Positions 31,501 to 45,145 of a stretch of 64,000 nt of DNA are shown here, in pieces (within the stretch, counting starts at the first letter, position 1; each line of letters begins with the position of its first letter). The translations under genes and the position numbers were made by a program. The notes under the pieces were generated by a model. It searched no databases and was not told the DNA's origin. It saw only the letters and a program-made list of their open reading frames with translations. Source of the DNA: Crambe crambe (Eukaryota; Porifera; Demospongiae; Poecilosclerida; Crambeidae); assembly GCA_963924555.1 (NCBI GenBank), contig OZ004595.1, forward strand, positions 2,294,001 to 2,358,000, in the 5' to 3' direction.

Positions 31501-34074
31501 TTTCACTACATCAGCGCTACTGCTGCGACATGCTAAATGCAATGGTGTATTACCAACATTGTCTTGCCTATTCACATCACACCCAATACTTACCAACTCA
31601 ATTGCTTCCACACTGAAACAATAACTGCAAGCAAGGTGCAGAGGCAATTCCCCTTTATCGTTGATCACATCATTAGAGCATTTTTTCCCTGCGAGATATT
31701 TTATCGAATCAGTGACACGATTGAGACAAGCTATATGCAGTGGTGTGTTGCCAGCCTTATCTTGTATGTTGATGTCACAACCAACACTCACTAAACGAAC
31801 TATACCCGTACCATTTTGATGCTTGCAAGCAAGATGAAGGGGCAATTCCCTTTCATTATCAACCACATTGACGTCACACATTCTCTCATTCACGAGATGT
31901 CTTACTGACTCAATGATACAGTTATCACATGCTAAGTGAAGTGGTGTGTTGCCAGAATTGTCTTGCAAGTTGACATCACAACCAGCACTCACATCCTGTA
32001 ATATAAATGCACCATGTTGGTGCTTGCAAGCATGATGTAAGGGTAATTCCCCTTTATTATTAACTATAGCATTACTACAGTGTCTCTCTTTCATAAGAAA
32101 TCTTGCTGTGATGACATCATGCCTTTGACAGGCAAGGTGGAGAGGTGTGTTTCCATCTATGTCTTGATGATCAACATCACAGCCCCCCAATAACTTCGTC
32201 AATTCTAGTGAACATTCCAATCTACAGGCTATATGCAGAGGATATTCTTGTTTAGAATTTGCAATTCTTGAGCTAAAGTTCAGTACAGTGATCAAATGCT
32301 GGATTAATTCAAAATTACTCTGCCAATTATATGATGCCACATGTAATATGGTGTCTCCTTCTATAAGACTAGTTGGTCTAGTGCAAGCAATACCATGTTC
32401 AGAGGTGAACTTACATAATAGAGTATACACCACATCACACTTGTCAATTCCATCTATTTGTGTGTATACATCACATTGCCCAATCATCATCAAGTACAAA
32501 CATGTATTGTAGCCATTGTTTATAAATGCTGTTTCAAATGGAGCACACCTTGGTTCCTCTTTATTTGCGATATTAACATTACACTTTTTCTCTTTAACAA
32601 GATATCGTACAATGTCAGTGCTACCATTCTGACATGCCATATGAAGTGGTGTGTTGCCAGCTTCATCTTGTCTGTTCATATCACAACCAACACTCACTAA
32701 CCGAAGTACTTTTGTATCACTAAGCTGGCAAGCAAGATGCAGGGGTAATTCCCCTTTATTATTTGACACATTAACAGCACACTTTCTTTCTTTTACAAGA
32801 AATGTTGCCATGTCAATGTTATGATTCTGACATGCTATATGAAGTGGTGTGTTGCCAGCTTCATCTTGTCTGTTCATATCACAACCAACACTCACTAACC
32901 GAAGTACTTTTGTATCACTAAGCTGGCAAGCAAGATGCAGGGGTAATTCCCCTTTATTATTTGACACATTAACAGCACACTTTCTTTCTTTTACAAGAAA
33001 TGTTGCCATGTCAATGTTATGATTCTGACATGCTATATGAAGTGGTGTGTTGCCAGCTTCATCTTGTTTGTTAACATCATAACCAAAAATACTAAGCAGG
33101 GGTAATTCCCCTTTGTTATTTGAAACACTAATACTACACTTCCTCTTCTCCACAAGAAACATTACTGAGTCAATGCTATAATTCTGACATGCTATGTGAA
33201 GTGGTGTGTTGCCAGCTTCATCTTGTCTGTTCACATCACAATCAACACTCACTAACCGAACTATATTTTTACTATATCGATGCTTGCAAGCAAGATGCAG
33301 GGGTAACTCCCCTTTATTATTTGACACATTAACATCACACTTTCTCTTCTTTACAAGACACATTACTGAGTCAATGCTAAAATACTGACATGCTATGTGA
33401 AGTGGTGTGTTGCCAGCTTCATCTTGTCTGTTCACATCACAACCAACACTCACTAACTGAACTATCTCTTTACCATACATACGCTTACAAGCAAGATGCA
33501 GGGGTAATTCCCCTTTGTTATTGGCCACATTAAAACCACACTTTTTCTCTTCAACAAGATATTGAACTATGTCAGTCCTACCATTCAGAAATGCCATATG
33601 AAGTGGTGTGTTACCAGCTTCATCTTGCCTGTTCACATCACAACCAACACTCACCATCTTCACCCTATCTAATGAACGCCTAGCACAAGCCACATGCAAA
33701 GGTAGTCCATCTCCATACTCAGACATTACATCAGTACTTAGACCTACTTCATTAATCAAGTATTTTAGGATTGAGCTAACCTCTTCTTTGGTGCCACGAT
33801 CTCTGTTACAAACTACATGGAGCAGTGTACCCTTATATCTGATTCCCCAACGGTGGATCCAACGGTGTTGAGTGTCAGTAGGATACTTGTACTTTTCAAT
33901 GAGTGTCTTTATGTCGTCAAGAGACCCATAGTAGCACATGAAATGAAGAGCATCCGCGGCATAAGTTGGTATAGATCCTGGTTCAAATCCATTTATTATC
34001 TGCAGGACCTTACGAACATCATCCCATCGTACAGCTTGCTCATAAGCTATCTTGAGCTCCATCGGCATCGCCAT
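27297..34074 (-). CDS. gene 3: ankyrin-Roc-COR protein, two death domains
   Basis: Six exons join in phase: 34074-28807, 28739-28616, 28525-28037, 27988-27710, 27611-27516 and 27385-27297, about 2,114 residues. The start is MAMPMELKIAYEQ. Exon 1 has ankyrin repeats including an exact 66-residue duplication, Roc (P-loop GKHGTGKST near 1035) and COR with an unusually long Asp/Glu/Ser insert (from EEASSDSEDSDD to FEDESPARL). Exon 3 opens with a death domain of family b (DKPTLPTLIKFKCC to DIELHVLAGKI) and runs into 48-base STP repeats. Exon 4 is a death domain of family a (EARKLGLLLDVP to WDRLATVLEKCGH). Exons 5-6 are linkers. About 13 bases are missing in exon 6 compared with gene 4, so the frame changes and ends at 27297. 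The tail is therefore the least certain part. Confidence 0.8.
28050..28235 (-). repeat. 48-base STP repeat, gene 3 exon 3
   Basis: About four copies of the 48-base unit encode TSLPASGHPSTSSDST. One copy is shortened to TASGHPSTSSDST. They separate the two death domains of gene 3. Confidence 0.8.
28528..28561. repeat. G34 homopolymer used as polypyrimidine tract
   Basis: There are thirty-four consecutive G on the plus strand. On the coding strand this is C34 followed at once by ag and exon 3 of gene 3 (acaaaccc). It takes the place of the tttccct tract in gene 5 and the (TC)n tract in unit 6. A run this long should also be able to form G-quadruplexes on the plus strand. Confidence 0.9.
32661..33056 (-). 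repeat. 198-base tandem duplication of two ankyrin repeats
   Basis: The block from 32661 is repeated from 32859 with no difference seen, adding exactly 66 residues (NTPLHIACQNHNIDMA and onward). Unlike the 141-base event in gene 1, it respects the ankyrin pair boundary, so both copies remain structurally complete. Confidence 0.9.
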
Positions 34075-34119
34075 TTTGAAATCATAAGATCACAAGAATG
34101 AGCAATATTATTGTGAAAT

Positions 34120-34147
34120 CACGTGTTACTTACTCAGAGGGCGGGGC
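34120..34147 (-). promoter_or_regulatory. E-box and GC box upstream of gene 3
   Basis: cacgtg at 34120-34125 and gggcggggc at 34139-34147 precede the ATG by 46 and 65 bases, in the same order as in genes 2 and 4. Confidence 0.45.
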
Positions 34148-34375
34148 TCGAATACTTTATGTATGTAGCTTGCAAACTTCAACACTTATAAAGTATGAGT
34201 ATTAAGAATAGACAATGGAATCTGGCTAAAAATCAGATGAAGCAGTCTGAAACAATGTTCTTCGGCAGAGAACTGGGCATCGTCCCCTCCGATATGTGAT
34301 GATCTGGACATAAGTGCACACACACACACACACACAAGATTAAGGCTACCAACAACTATTATGACTAAGTTCCAG

Positions 34376-35935
<1,560 letters not shown>

Positions 35936-37913
35936 AAAACCATGACCTACAGGATAAAATAAATAAGCAATTTGGGTCTTCGTCAAGCAGTAATGTCTTT
36001 GTTATGAGAAAAATTGGTAAAGGTCTTCAGTAGTACTAGCTAATCTGGACACCCTTTACCAACTCAGTGCAATGCACCTCTATATACCTTAAACAGTCAC
36101 TGGCAGCTGTAAGATTTCCACACAATGAATGTCAGAGTGATGCATGGAGAATATGGTGTGGGGCTAATGTACATACTTGGATTGCAGTATGTGGGACAGG
36201 ATTTGGATGATATGCACTGGGAGATAACAAACATGAATGACAGTGAACAGATGAGATGGTTTGTCGACTTACAGCATAAGAAGTCTTCATAATCCATTTT
36301 TTTTTGTAAACAATTTGGTGTACAACACCAGGACCATCAACTATGGCTAATATTAAGACACAAGAGGTACGAAGACATGAGACAAGAGATACAGACTAAT
36401 AAGGAACAGAACAATGGGGAAAAACAACAACAAAAATGAAAACAACAAAAAAAACAACAACCAAAAAACAAAAAAAAACGAACAAACAAAAAACATTGTC
36501 CAATGATCATTCCTGTAGTGGAACTGAAGTCCACTACATATCCATTTGTCTAGTGATCATTCCTGAAGTTAACAATTTGACAGTTTGCCAGAAGGCTGCA
36601 ACCAGACTGCAGTAAGAACTGCATGCAATAAAGAATGTGTTTAGCTTTACTACACATCTTACAATGTTCTCAGAAGGCATCAAGACATCACTAATCTGCT
36701 TCACCAAACTGTGGCAACTTGGGATCACATTTTAGAGCAGACACATCAGAAAGAGGTGGCTGGAATGGGAGTCAGTCAGGGAATGGTTATTTGGTGGGTT
36801 GCTGACTATACTGCCAATACATTACTTTTAAAGAGTAAATCCCTATCAATTAACAAGGTGAGCTAGGTAGAGAATAACCCAAAGCAAGCATGCTTTCCCA
36901 CATGAAAGGTAAGACTACACACTATCCAATCCACTCACCAATGTACACACCATGATAAGGTACTGAATACATGATAAGGTACATGAACATACCACATGCA
37001 TAACAACAGACCTATGAATACATGATAAGGTACACAAAGCAGGTTACCACACCTGAGACTGTAAAGCAACCGGGATATTACATAACTGCACAGATTTAAG
37101 AACCTAGTTTACAACCAGGCCAGGCCATGACACTAACTCACCTTCTTACATGAACACGCACACAAAGAATATTAGCACTGACTCAAACACACACACAGCA
37201 CAGACTTGCAGTGAGTGTGACATTACATGACATACCTGCATTTCTTACATGTCACTGCCAGTGGGACTGACATCACATGGACTGGGGTGAGGACAGGTGG
37301 ACTGGACACACACACAGGAGAACACTGCAGTCAATGGCTGTCCAGAACACTTCTCACAGTACGTAAGACAGTAACTCCCGACAGAGATGGAGGCCATGTA
37401 CCAATAAGAAAGGATGAATTTTCAAGCAAGGAGATGACTCCCGAGTATTTTACATGTAGATCTCATTGTGAAGCAGATGGTCAATATAGTACTTTTTTTG
37501 TACGATGAGCAATCAATTAACCAGTGACCCAACTCTATACCACTTGCCATTTAGAAGCTTGATGTCCACTTGCCTGCTGATTGTCTGTCTGTCTACCTGT
37601 CTGTCTGTCTACCTGTCTGTCTGTCCAACCTTCCTGCCCAACTGTCTGTCTACCTGCCTGCTCAACTGTCTACCTGACTCAGTCTGTCTACCTGCTTGCC
37701 CGACTGCCAGCCCAACTGTCTGTCCAACCTGCCTACTCAACTGTCTCTCCATCTATGTCTACTTTCCCAATAGTCAATCCATCCATATGCCTGCCTGTGC
37801 ACTGCATTGAGAAATCTGCAGACAAGACCACTTGCACAGCACATGACATAACAGCCACGTAACATCGGCTACTGTAACACTTTCAAAGGACAAAGTTCAC
37901 TAAATGGCTGATT
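35936..37913. other. METAP2 5' region and unit boundary, unit 3 to 4
   Basis: This is homologous to the other spacers but shorter. It includes the LVKQISDVLMPSENI fragment (near 36690), a SINE-like insertion (36299-36497), the boundary landmark at 37216, and a CTGT-rich tract at 37580-37750. I see no intact gene. Confidence 0.45.
36299..36497 (-). mobile_element. SINE-like insertion with oligo-A end
   Basis: About 199 bases are present here and absent from the homologous sites at 24550 and 57735, where atccattg continues uninterrupted. The left edge is T9 on the plus strand, that is an oligo-A 3' end on the minus strand. The right edge is an A-rich, aacaac-rich stretch. CATT is repeated on both sides (36295-36298 and 36494-36497), as a short target-site duplication. 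No protein and no clear tRNA-type promoter were recognised. Confidence 0.55.
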
Positions 37914-37988
37914 CTATGATAGTAGATATCCAAAGATTATAGCAATTATGACAATAACTGCTATCCATATCATTGGAAACCACCTCCC

Positions 37989-38029
<41 letters not shown>

Positions 38030-41000
38030 CTGTCATAAGATATACATACATACTGAACATGCATAGGTCTAGCTATACTAATTCATTTAGTGCTCTCACC
38101 AGTTTTTCTGTATGTCTGTTCCAACGGAGAGTCGTCTGTTGCCTCACTCTCATTAGACTTTTGTTGTCCCATACTCTGTTGCTTTCCATCATTGACATCT
38201 TCATGTCTGTCATGCACATCTTCTATGTGTCAAATGATTAACACCATCCATAAATACAACCTGCACACTTTACTGATAATATGTGAGGGGTTCTTGAATG
38301 TAATCACATTTCAAATCAGGGTTCTCCCCAGTGAAACTGATCAGAGTGGTGCTTGAATACCACATTAAAGAATTTTGATATCCTTGTGGCTATTAAAATA
38401 CATTGTTTTGGTCTCTAACACCCTTTGGGGAGAACACTGCAAATGTAACCCAACATTTTTTTACAGTTCTGTTTGCCATCAGTATACCACATAATGTTCA
38501 TACCTGGTTCATCCGTTGCCTCATGCTTGTCAGACTGTCGTTGTCCCACACTCTGCCTTGCATTCTGCTTCCCACCTTTGTTCACATTTTTGTCTCTTCC
38601 TAGAAAATAATGAACATATTAAGTCATTAGCACACCCCATTCAAATTATAAGACTTCAGTATTAAATTTTACTCTTTGCTCTTACTTTGTATCTTCTTTG
38701 CCATCACTGCATGACCACATTCTTCCAGAGCAGTGGCAAGTCTGTCCCATGAAGCTTCTCTATCTCTGTCGTTATCAATCCAGTATGTGATGACATCCAT
38801 TAACACTCCATCAGCATTATTAGGATTGTTTACAGCAAAAGTATGAAGTCGTTCCTGTGGTACGTCCAGAAACACACCCAGCTGCCTAGCCTTACCAGGA
38901 GGGAAATGTTCTTTAATTAAGAACTGTAAAAATCTGTTAGTAGATGGGTGACCAGAGGCTGGTAAAGTAGGTGTACTGCTTGTAGATGGGTGACCAGAAG
39001 CTGGTGAAGTAGTTGTACTGCTTGTAGATGGGTGACCAGAGGCTGGTAAAGTGGTTGTACTGCTTGTAGATGGGTGACCGGAAGCTGGTAAAGTAGTTGT
39101 ACTGCTTGTAGATGGGTGACCAGAGGCTGGTAAAGTGGTTGTACTGCTTGTAGATGGGTGACCAGAAACTGGTAAAGTAGTTGTACTGCTTGTAGATGGG
39201 TGACCAGAGGCTGGTAAAGTGGTTGTACTGCTTGTAGATGGGTGACCAAACTTCACTGTTCCAAAAACCTACAGGACAATTAATAGATGATAACAATGCA
39301 ATAAGTTAACACTCCATCCTTACCTGAGGGTCTCTATCACAGAATATGCTGTACTGACTCAAGTGACGGTGCAAGTCACTGTACGTGGCATGTTTAGAGT
39401 CTCTCCAGTCAACCAATATTTCAAATATGGCATCTGCAGAAAGCTTTAAATCTGCTATGTTTTGTTCTTGTGTGAACATCATATACACAGTCCTGCCAGC
39501 CTCGTTAGAATAGATGCTCATAGAAATGCGGCACAAGTAATCATCTGTGATGACATTGTCTTTCTCTGAAGAGTTGAAGAACTGGTGAATGTTGAAGTGA
39601 GAAAATGGTTCAAAGGTGACTAACATCTCTAATTCAATGCTCTCATGTTCAGGATCATCACACAGAACTAATTGTACTTGCTTACATATAGTGTGGGCTA
39701 TAGATGGTAAGCTGTACAATGCAGTGTCTTCACACGATCGTGGTGGGTACTGGATGTGATCAGGGTGATAGAAGGACTCTGAAACCTCTAGTGATGGACA
39801 GATGTCTGAAACTGCTGAGGTTATTACCTTGATCAAAGATGATCGATAGGAAATGTAATGTGATGTTAAGTCTTGAGATGAGCTTATGCTCCGTAGCATT
39901 AGCACGACTGCCTGGCATTGCTCTGTGACTTCAACAAGACACTCCAATCCTGATCCTGTTTTCCAGCAAATGCCATTTTTCCACACTGAGCATTGACGTT
40001 GAAGTGTAAGTTGGGGAATACCAATCTGTCGTCTGGTCTTAACAGCAAGAGGATAGTTGAAAGCAACTCGCAATAGTAACACTTGCACGAATCGCGGAGT
40101 GAAAAATTCATTTATTTCTGTAGTCTGTATAATCCATCCACAGGTGTTAAAATGGATTAGGTTATCCTTCCAAATCTTCTCTGGCTTTTCAATATTCACC
40201 AGTCCAGGAAAGAATAAGAATCGTGAATTCTGCAATTTGAGGTTAGAATCAGTTAAAAGCTGGAGAATCACTTCATCATCAATCTCTTGACAGAATTCCA
40301 ATTGTGTGAGAAAGCCTATTAGCATGTCTGGATTGTAATGAGGGAAGAGTTTGGCTAGATTAGAATATGTCACAACACCAGTACTAGTGCTTAAAGACTT
40401 GCAGTGCTGTCTGAAATGCTGAGGAGCAAATAGTGATCCATTCACTTTATTTAAAAGCACTTCTTTCTGCATAATCAACCAACTCTTCTCCACTTTAAAT
40501 TCATTCTTTAAAAGAATGATGTGACCCTTGTTGTGCAATTCCTTACAGAGAATCAAAATATCCTCGTGTTTCGCAGGCAAGAGTCTTGCTGGACTTTCTT
40601 CTTCATTGAATTCTGGTATAGAGTCATCATCAGAATCAATGGACTCACTGTTCGCTTCCTCTTCATCTTCATTAAAGTAACATGGATCTATACCTGAGGA
40701 GATCCAGTGGGAAGTCAAAGTAAGAACGTCACTTATAGTGATAGCCGTCAATGACTTAAAGTTATGAAGTAGAAATGCATAGAAACAGTGAAGGTTGAAG
40801 TTCATTTTAGCTGTGCCACACAATTGTTTAAAACTAGCACTGAGTTGGGAACGAAGTGACACTATCTTATCAGAGTTAGGCATTCGACAGTCCAGTGCAA
40901 TGATAGAGACAGGCTTTGACTGGAATTTAATAAAATTTGATTCTAAATTTTCTCTAATGCTTCGAGTTTTTTCTTCACTTTCCCAGACAGGAGATTGATC

Positions 41001-43763
41001 AGCAAAGCTTAAAACTATGACCAAGTGAGGCCTTGTGCCTGATTCTGTGCCAAACTGACAATGCAAGAAATTCAACCAGTACAGGATATCCTGCTGGATG
41101 TATTTGAGGTCTTTCGTAATGTCCACTAACAAAAGGATGAGTGGAGGAGATGCAGACAATATAGTGTGTAGAATGGCTTCATGACTGGCATAATACTCAC
41201 TCTGGCCAGCTAAATCATACCAGATTACAGACCCAAAGCTTTCACTCTCATAAGCCGAAGGAATTATCCCAGCAGTGAATGCTTCAGCATGCACCATATC
41301 TTGATAACCTTCACTCTTGAGAGCTTTGATGAGTGTGCTCTTACCAGATGAAGAATTACCAACCACAATTACATTCAGTGGCGTTCCAGGTGGTTTTTCA
41401 GACGAATAAGTTTGAAAGAATTCTTGATATATTCTATAAAGGTGCTGTGGGTCAGCACCATATTCTATAAGTGTTCTTATGATGTTAGGATGATCAAGAG
41501 GACAGCACATTAGAGGAGTACGGTTAGCATTGTCTCGTTCATCAATGTCAACTTTGGGCACAAGATACTCAACTACTCTATCACACCCTCTATGGCAAGC
41601 AAGATGCAAAGGTCTTTCACCTCTCAGATTAGACAAGTTGGGGTCACATCCAAATTCATCACATAAGAATTTTATAATTTCTAAATCTTCTGAACTACTC
41701 GAACAGAATTCATGTAAAACTGTATCACCCTCTTTTGTTGTAACATTTGGACTACAACCATTGCTCATTAGTTTCACCTCAGACAAACCAATCCAATACC
41801 GACAAGCAAGATGCAGAGGCAATTCACCAGCATTATTCACCACATCTGTACTACATCTCTTCTCTTCTATGAGAAATTTTACAATGTCACTTTTTCCACT
41901 ACCACATGCTAAGTGAAGTGGTGTGTTGCCAGCATTGTCTTGTCTGTTCACATCACAGTCAAGACTCACTAACTCTATTTCATTTATACTGGAATTAGAG
42001 TTGCAAGCAAAATGCAGAGGCAATTCCCCTTTATTGTTCACTATAGTATTAATATAGTGTCTCTCTTTCACAAGAAATCTTGCTGTGATGACATCATGCC
42101 TCTGACAGGCTAGGTGGAGAGGTGTGTTTCCATCTATGTCTCGACGATGAACATTACCACATCTCGCTAACAACTCTATTCCTTTAAGAGAACATCCTGA
42201 TCTACAAGCTATATGCAAAGGACATTCTTGCTTAGAATTTACGATATTTGGACTAAATTTCAACTCATGTATCAAATGTTTGATCAAAGCACTCTGACAA
42301 TCGTATGATGCCACATGTAATATGGTGTCTCCTTCCATAAGATCAGTCGGTCTAGTGCAAGCAATACCACATCTAAAAGCATACTCACGTAATAGGGTAT
42401 GTACAACATCACACTTGTCAATTCCATCTATTTGTGTGTATACATCACATTGCCAAACCATCATCAAGCCCAAGCATGCATCATAGTCCTTGTTTCTAAA
42501 TGCTTCTTCAAATAAAGTTCTGGTGTTTGATTCAGCATTCAATAAAGTGAGGCCACACTGTTTAGATTTGATAGTGTGTTTGCTAGTCCTTAGTGATATA
42601 GATGCATATAATGAAGAATGACTTGTGTCAGCTTCTATGCCACATATATTCAAAGCTACATGATCAACAACACACTTTCTCTCTTCCACAAGAAACTTTA
42701 CCATACCAGTGTCACTATTGCGACATGCTATATGAAGTGGTGTGTTGCCAGCTTTATCTTCTCTGTCCACATCACAACCAACACTCACTAACTGAACTAT
42801 CTCTTTACCATATTTATGCTTACAAGCAAGATGCAGGGGTAATTCCCCTTTGTCATTGGCCACATTAAAATCACACTCTCTCGCTTCAACAAGATATCGT
42901 ATAATGTCAGTGCTACCTTTCTGACATATCAAATGAAGTGGTGTGTTGCCAGCTTCATCTTGTCTGTTCACATCACAACCAACACTCACTAACTGAACTA
43001 CTTCTCTATCATTATGCTGGCAAGCAAGATGCAGTGGTAATTCTCCTTTGTTATTGGCCACATTGACATCACACATTCTCTTTTCTACAAGATATGCTAC
43101 TGAGTCAATGGTACAATACTGACATGGTATATGAAGAGGTGTGTTGCCAGCTTCATCTTGTCTATTCACATCACAACCAACACTCACTAACCTTTCACAG
43201 AACCTATGTTTGCCAGCAAGATGTAGAGGTAATTCCCCTCTGTTATTAGCATCACATTTCTCACATATGCCGGGTGCCATGCCATATCTGAAATGTAGCA
43301 AATGAAGTGCTTCATCTTGCCTGTTCACATCATGATCTATCTTCACCCTGTCTAATGAATGCCTACAAGCCAAAGCAAGATGAAAGGGCAATTCCCCTTT
43401 GTTATTGGCCACATTAGAATCACACTTTCTCTCTTGAATAAGATATTGTGCTATGTCAGTGCTACCATTCTGACATGCCATATGAAGTGGTGTGTTGCCA
43501 GCTTCATCTTGTCTGTTCACATCACAACCAACACTCACTAACCGAACTATCTCTTTACCATATTTATGCTTACAAGCAAGATGCAGGGGTAATTCCCCTT
43601 TGTTATTGGCCACATTAAAATCACATTTTCTCTTTTCAACAAGATATTGTATTATGTCAGTCCTACCATTCTGACATGCCATATGAAGTGGTGTGTTGCC
43701 AGCTTCATCTTGCCTGTTCACATCACAACCAACACGCCACATGCAAGGGTAGTCCATCTCCAT
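37914..43763 (-). CDS. gene 4: ankyrin-Roc-COR-death-TM protein, 5' end lost
   Basis: Exons 39268-38686, 38599-38504, 38222-38100 and 37987-37914 follow a first exon that is open from 43763 to 39324; together they give about 1,771 residues. The first in-frame Met (MEMDYPCMWRV) lies just after a frameshift and is not the ancestral start. The ankyrin array contains several shortened repeats (DHDVNRQDEALHLLHF, NNRGELPLHLAGKHRF). Roc has P-loop GNSSSGKST near 805. The COR-like part carries a divergent block (from KSLSTSTGVVTYSN to QRQCSVWKNG) between stretches almost identical to gene 1. Exon 2 has seven 42-base STP repeats and a death domain. Exons 3-4 are linkers, and exon 5 is the transmembrane tail, differing from gene 2 by Phe for Cys. 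The open frame downstream of the break suggests either recent inactivation or an alternative first exon. Confidence 0.65.
37990..38026. repeat. (GA)n microsatellite before gene 4 last exon
   Basis: This run of about 37 bases, TC on the coding strand, is directly followed by ag and the transmembrane exon, as in gene 2. Confidence 0.95.
38945..39250 (-). repeat. seven 42-base STP repeats, gene 4 exon 2
   Basis: Seven copies of the 14-residue STSSTTTLPASGHP unit form the longest array of the 42-base type in the window. All three frames are open across most of it. The splice phase selects the Ser/Thr/Pro frame. Confidence 0.85.
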
Positions 43764-44109
43764 ACTCAGATGTTACATCAGTACTTACTTCATTAATCAA
43801 GTATTCTAAGATTGAGCTAACCTCTTCTTTGGTGCCACAATATCTGTCACAAACCACATGGAGCAGTGTACCCCGATATTTATTATAGATCCAACGATGT
43901 TGAATGTCAGTAGGATACTTGTACTTTTCAATGAGTGTCTTTATGTCGTCAAGAGACCCATAGTAGCACATGAAATGAAGAGCATTCGCGGCATAAGTTG
44001 GTATAGATCCTGCTTCAAATCCATTTATTATCTACAGAACCTTAGAAACATCACGGAATAGTACAGCTCGCTTATAGTTAGCTTCCTCGAGCTCGATCGG
44101 CTTCGCCAT
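43723..44109 (-). pseudogene. broken 5' end of gene 4
   Basis: The ancestral start ATG at 44107-44109 opens MAKPIELEEANYKRA but meets a TAG at 44032-44034, where the paralogues read CAG or CGG (PKVL-RIING). The frame then continues with NGFEAGSIPTYAANALHF to DGLPLHVAC. At about 43733 roughly 35 bases present in gene 2 (36 residues-worth of frame is not preserved, as 35 is not a multiple of three) are missing, and the frame shifts. Two independent lesions in 400 bases make full-length translation from this start impossible. Confidence 0.85.
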
Positions 44110-44117
44110 TTTGAAAT

Positions 44118-44148
44118 CACGTGTATTAACTTATTCAGAGGGCGGAGC
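44118..44148 (-). promoter_or_regulatory. E-box and altered GC box upstream of gene 4
   Basis: cacgtg at 44118-44123 and gggcggagc at 44140-44148 precede the old ATG. The GC box has one change (A for G) compared with genes 1-3, which would be expected to weaken it. Confidence 0.4.
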
Positions 44149-44161
44149 TCGTGTACTAAGT

Positions 44162-44281
44162 AATAGATAAAGCATGTGCGCCAGGTTTCTGGTTGATTTA
44201 GTGCACCGTAGCCCGAGGGCCGCAGGCCCGAGGGATGGTACTAAATCAACCAGAAACCGAGTGCGCATGCTCTATCTATTT
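44162..44281. mobile_element. hairpin element next to the gene 4 promoter
   Basis: Two arms of about 45 bases, starting aatagata and agcatg on the left and mirrored by gcatgctctatctatt on the right, share gtttctggttgatttagt and its complement. The loop is GC-rich (cccgagggccgcaggcccgaggg). It is present only in unit 4, at the left edge of a 1.9-kb unit-specific insertion. Confidence 0.6.
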
Positions 44282-45145
44282 TAGATCATTTCAAGATCCA
44301 TTTTAAGATCTTGAAAGATCTTAGAAAGATCTAAAAGATCATTTTAGATCTATTTCAAGAATTGGCCGCCTCCTGGGGCAGAGAACTGGTTCATCACCAG
44401 GAGAGACTATCTGTGGCCCTCTGGAGGGGTAATGCCACCCTTTGGCTTAACCGCCTTCCAACTCACTCTCCCTGGGTGGATGGTATCATCTAACTGTCTT
44501 TTCATCCAATATTTATTACTGTTGCTAGCTAGTCTAGCCTTTGTGATAAAATTAATTGATATGTAAAAAAAAAAAAATTTTTAGATCCCATTGCGCATGC
44601 GCGTAGCTACTGTAGTCCATAGTTACAAACATCAGTACTGTTTGGTTTGCTATTAGCTAGCTAATTGTTGTGTCTCCACTTCTTTCTTGAGTTGTGAAAT
44701 GGCGGCAAGAATAGTCCACGTACCTGCTGATGCTCCTGTTATAGCTATCTATAAATCGTTGATACTCCCCCGAGCACGAAGGATACAAGTATTTTGTGCC
44801 TGCCCAGTCCGAAGATCAAAGAAGGCGGCGTGTGAAACACTAGCTACTCTCAGAAAAGCTTGTTGGGTTTGAAACGTGGAATTTTAATATTATTCATTGA
44901 CCACGTTGCACGTTTATAATGACATGATATTCATAACGTTTCAAACCCAACAAGTAGATCTAGCCAGCATAAAAGGCAGAACTTCAACAATTCTTCAAGC
45001 TGTCTTACAGCATTCAGCATAGCCTGGGGATGCAAAAAATTAGTGCACTCCTACAAAATTAGTGCACTCCTACAGAATTAGTGCACACTTGCTGATTTAA
45101 TGCACATAGCAACCACATAGCAACGGGATCTAAAATTAGTATGTA
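44282..45145. other. unit-4-specific DNA with small ORF and short repeats
   Basis: This stretch has no counterpart in the other units. At 44699-44872 on the plus strand, an ATG in a fair context (gaaATGG) opens a 58-residue Arg/Ala-rich frame (MAARIVHVPADAPVIAIY to ACWV) of unknown function, which may be a first exon or chance. At 44859-44954 an inverted repeat (cttgttgggtttgaaacg and its complement) encloses about 60 AT-rich bases. At 45030-45080 aaattagtgcactcctac is repeated about three times. gatct-rich repeats lie at 44280-44355. Confidence 0.4.

Noticed and set aside
44699..44872. 58-residue plus-strand ORF as a real gene
   Set aside because: The start context is fair, but no homology, no clear donor and no paralogue exist in the window. 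It is kept only as a note in the region entry.
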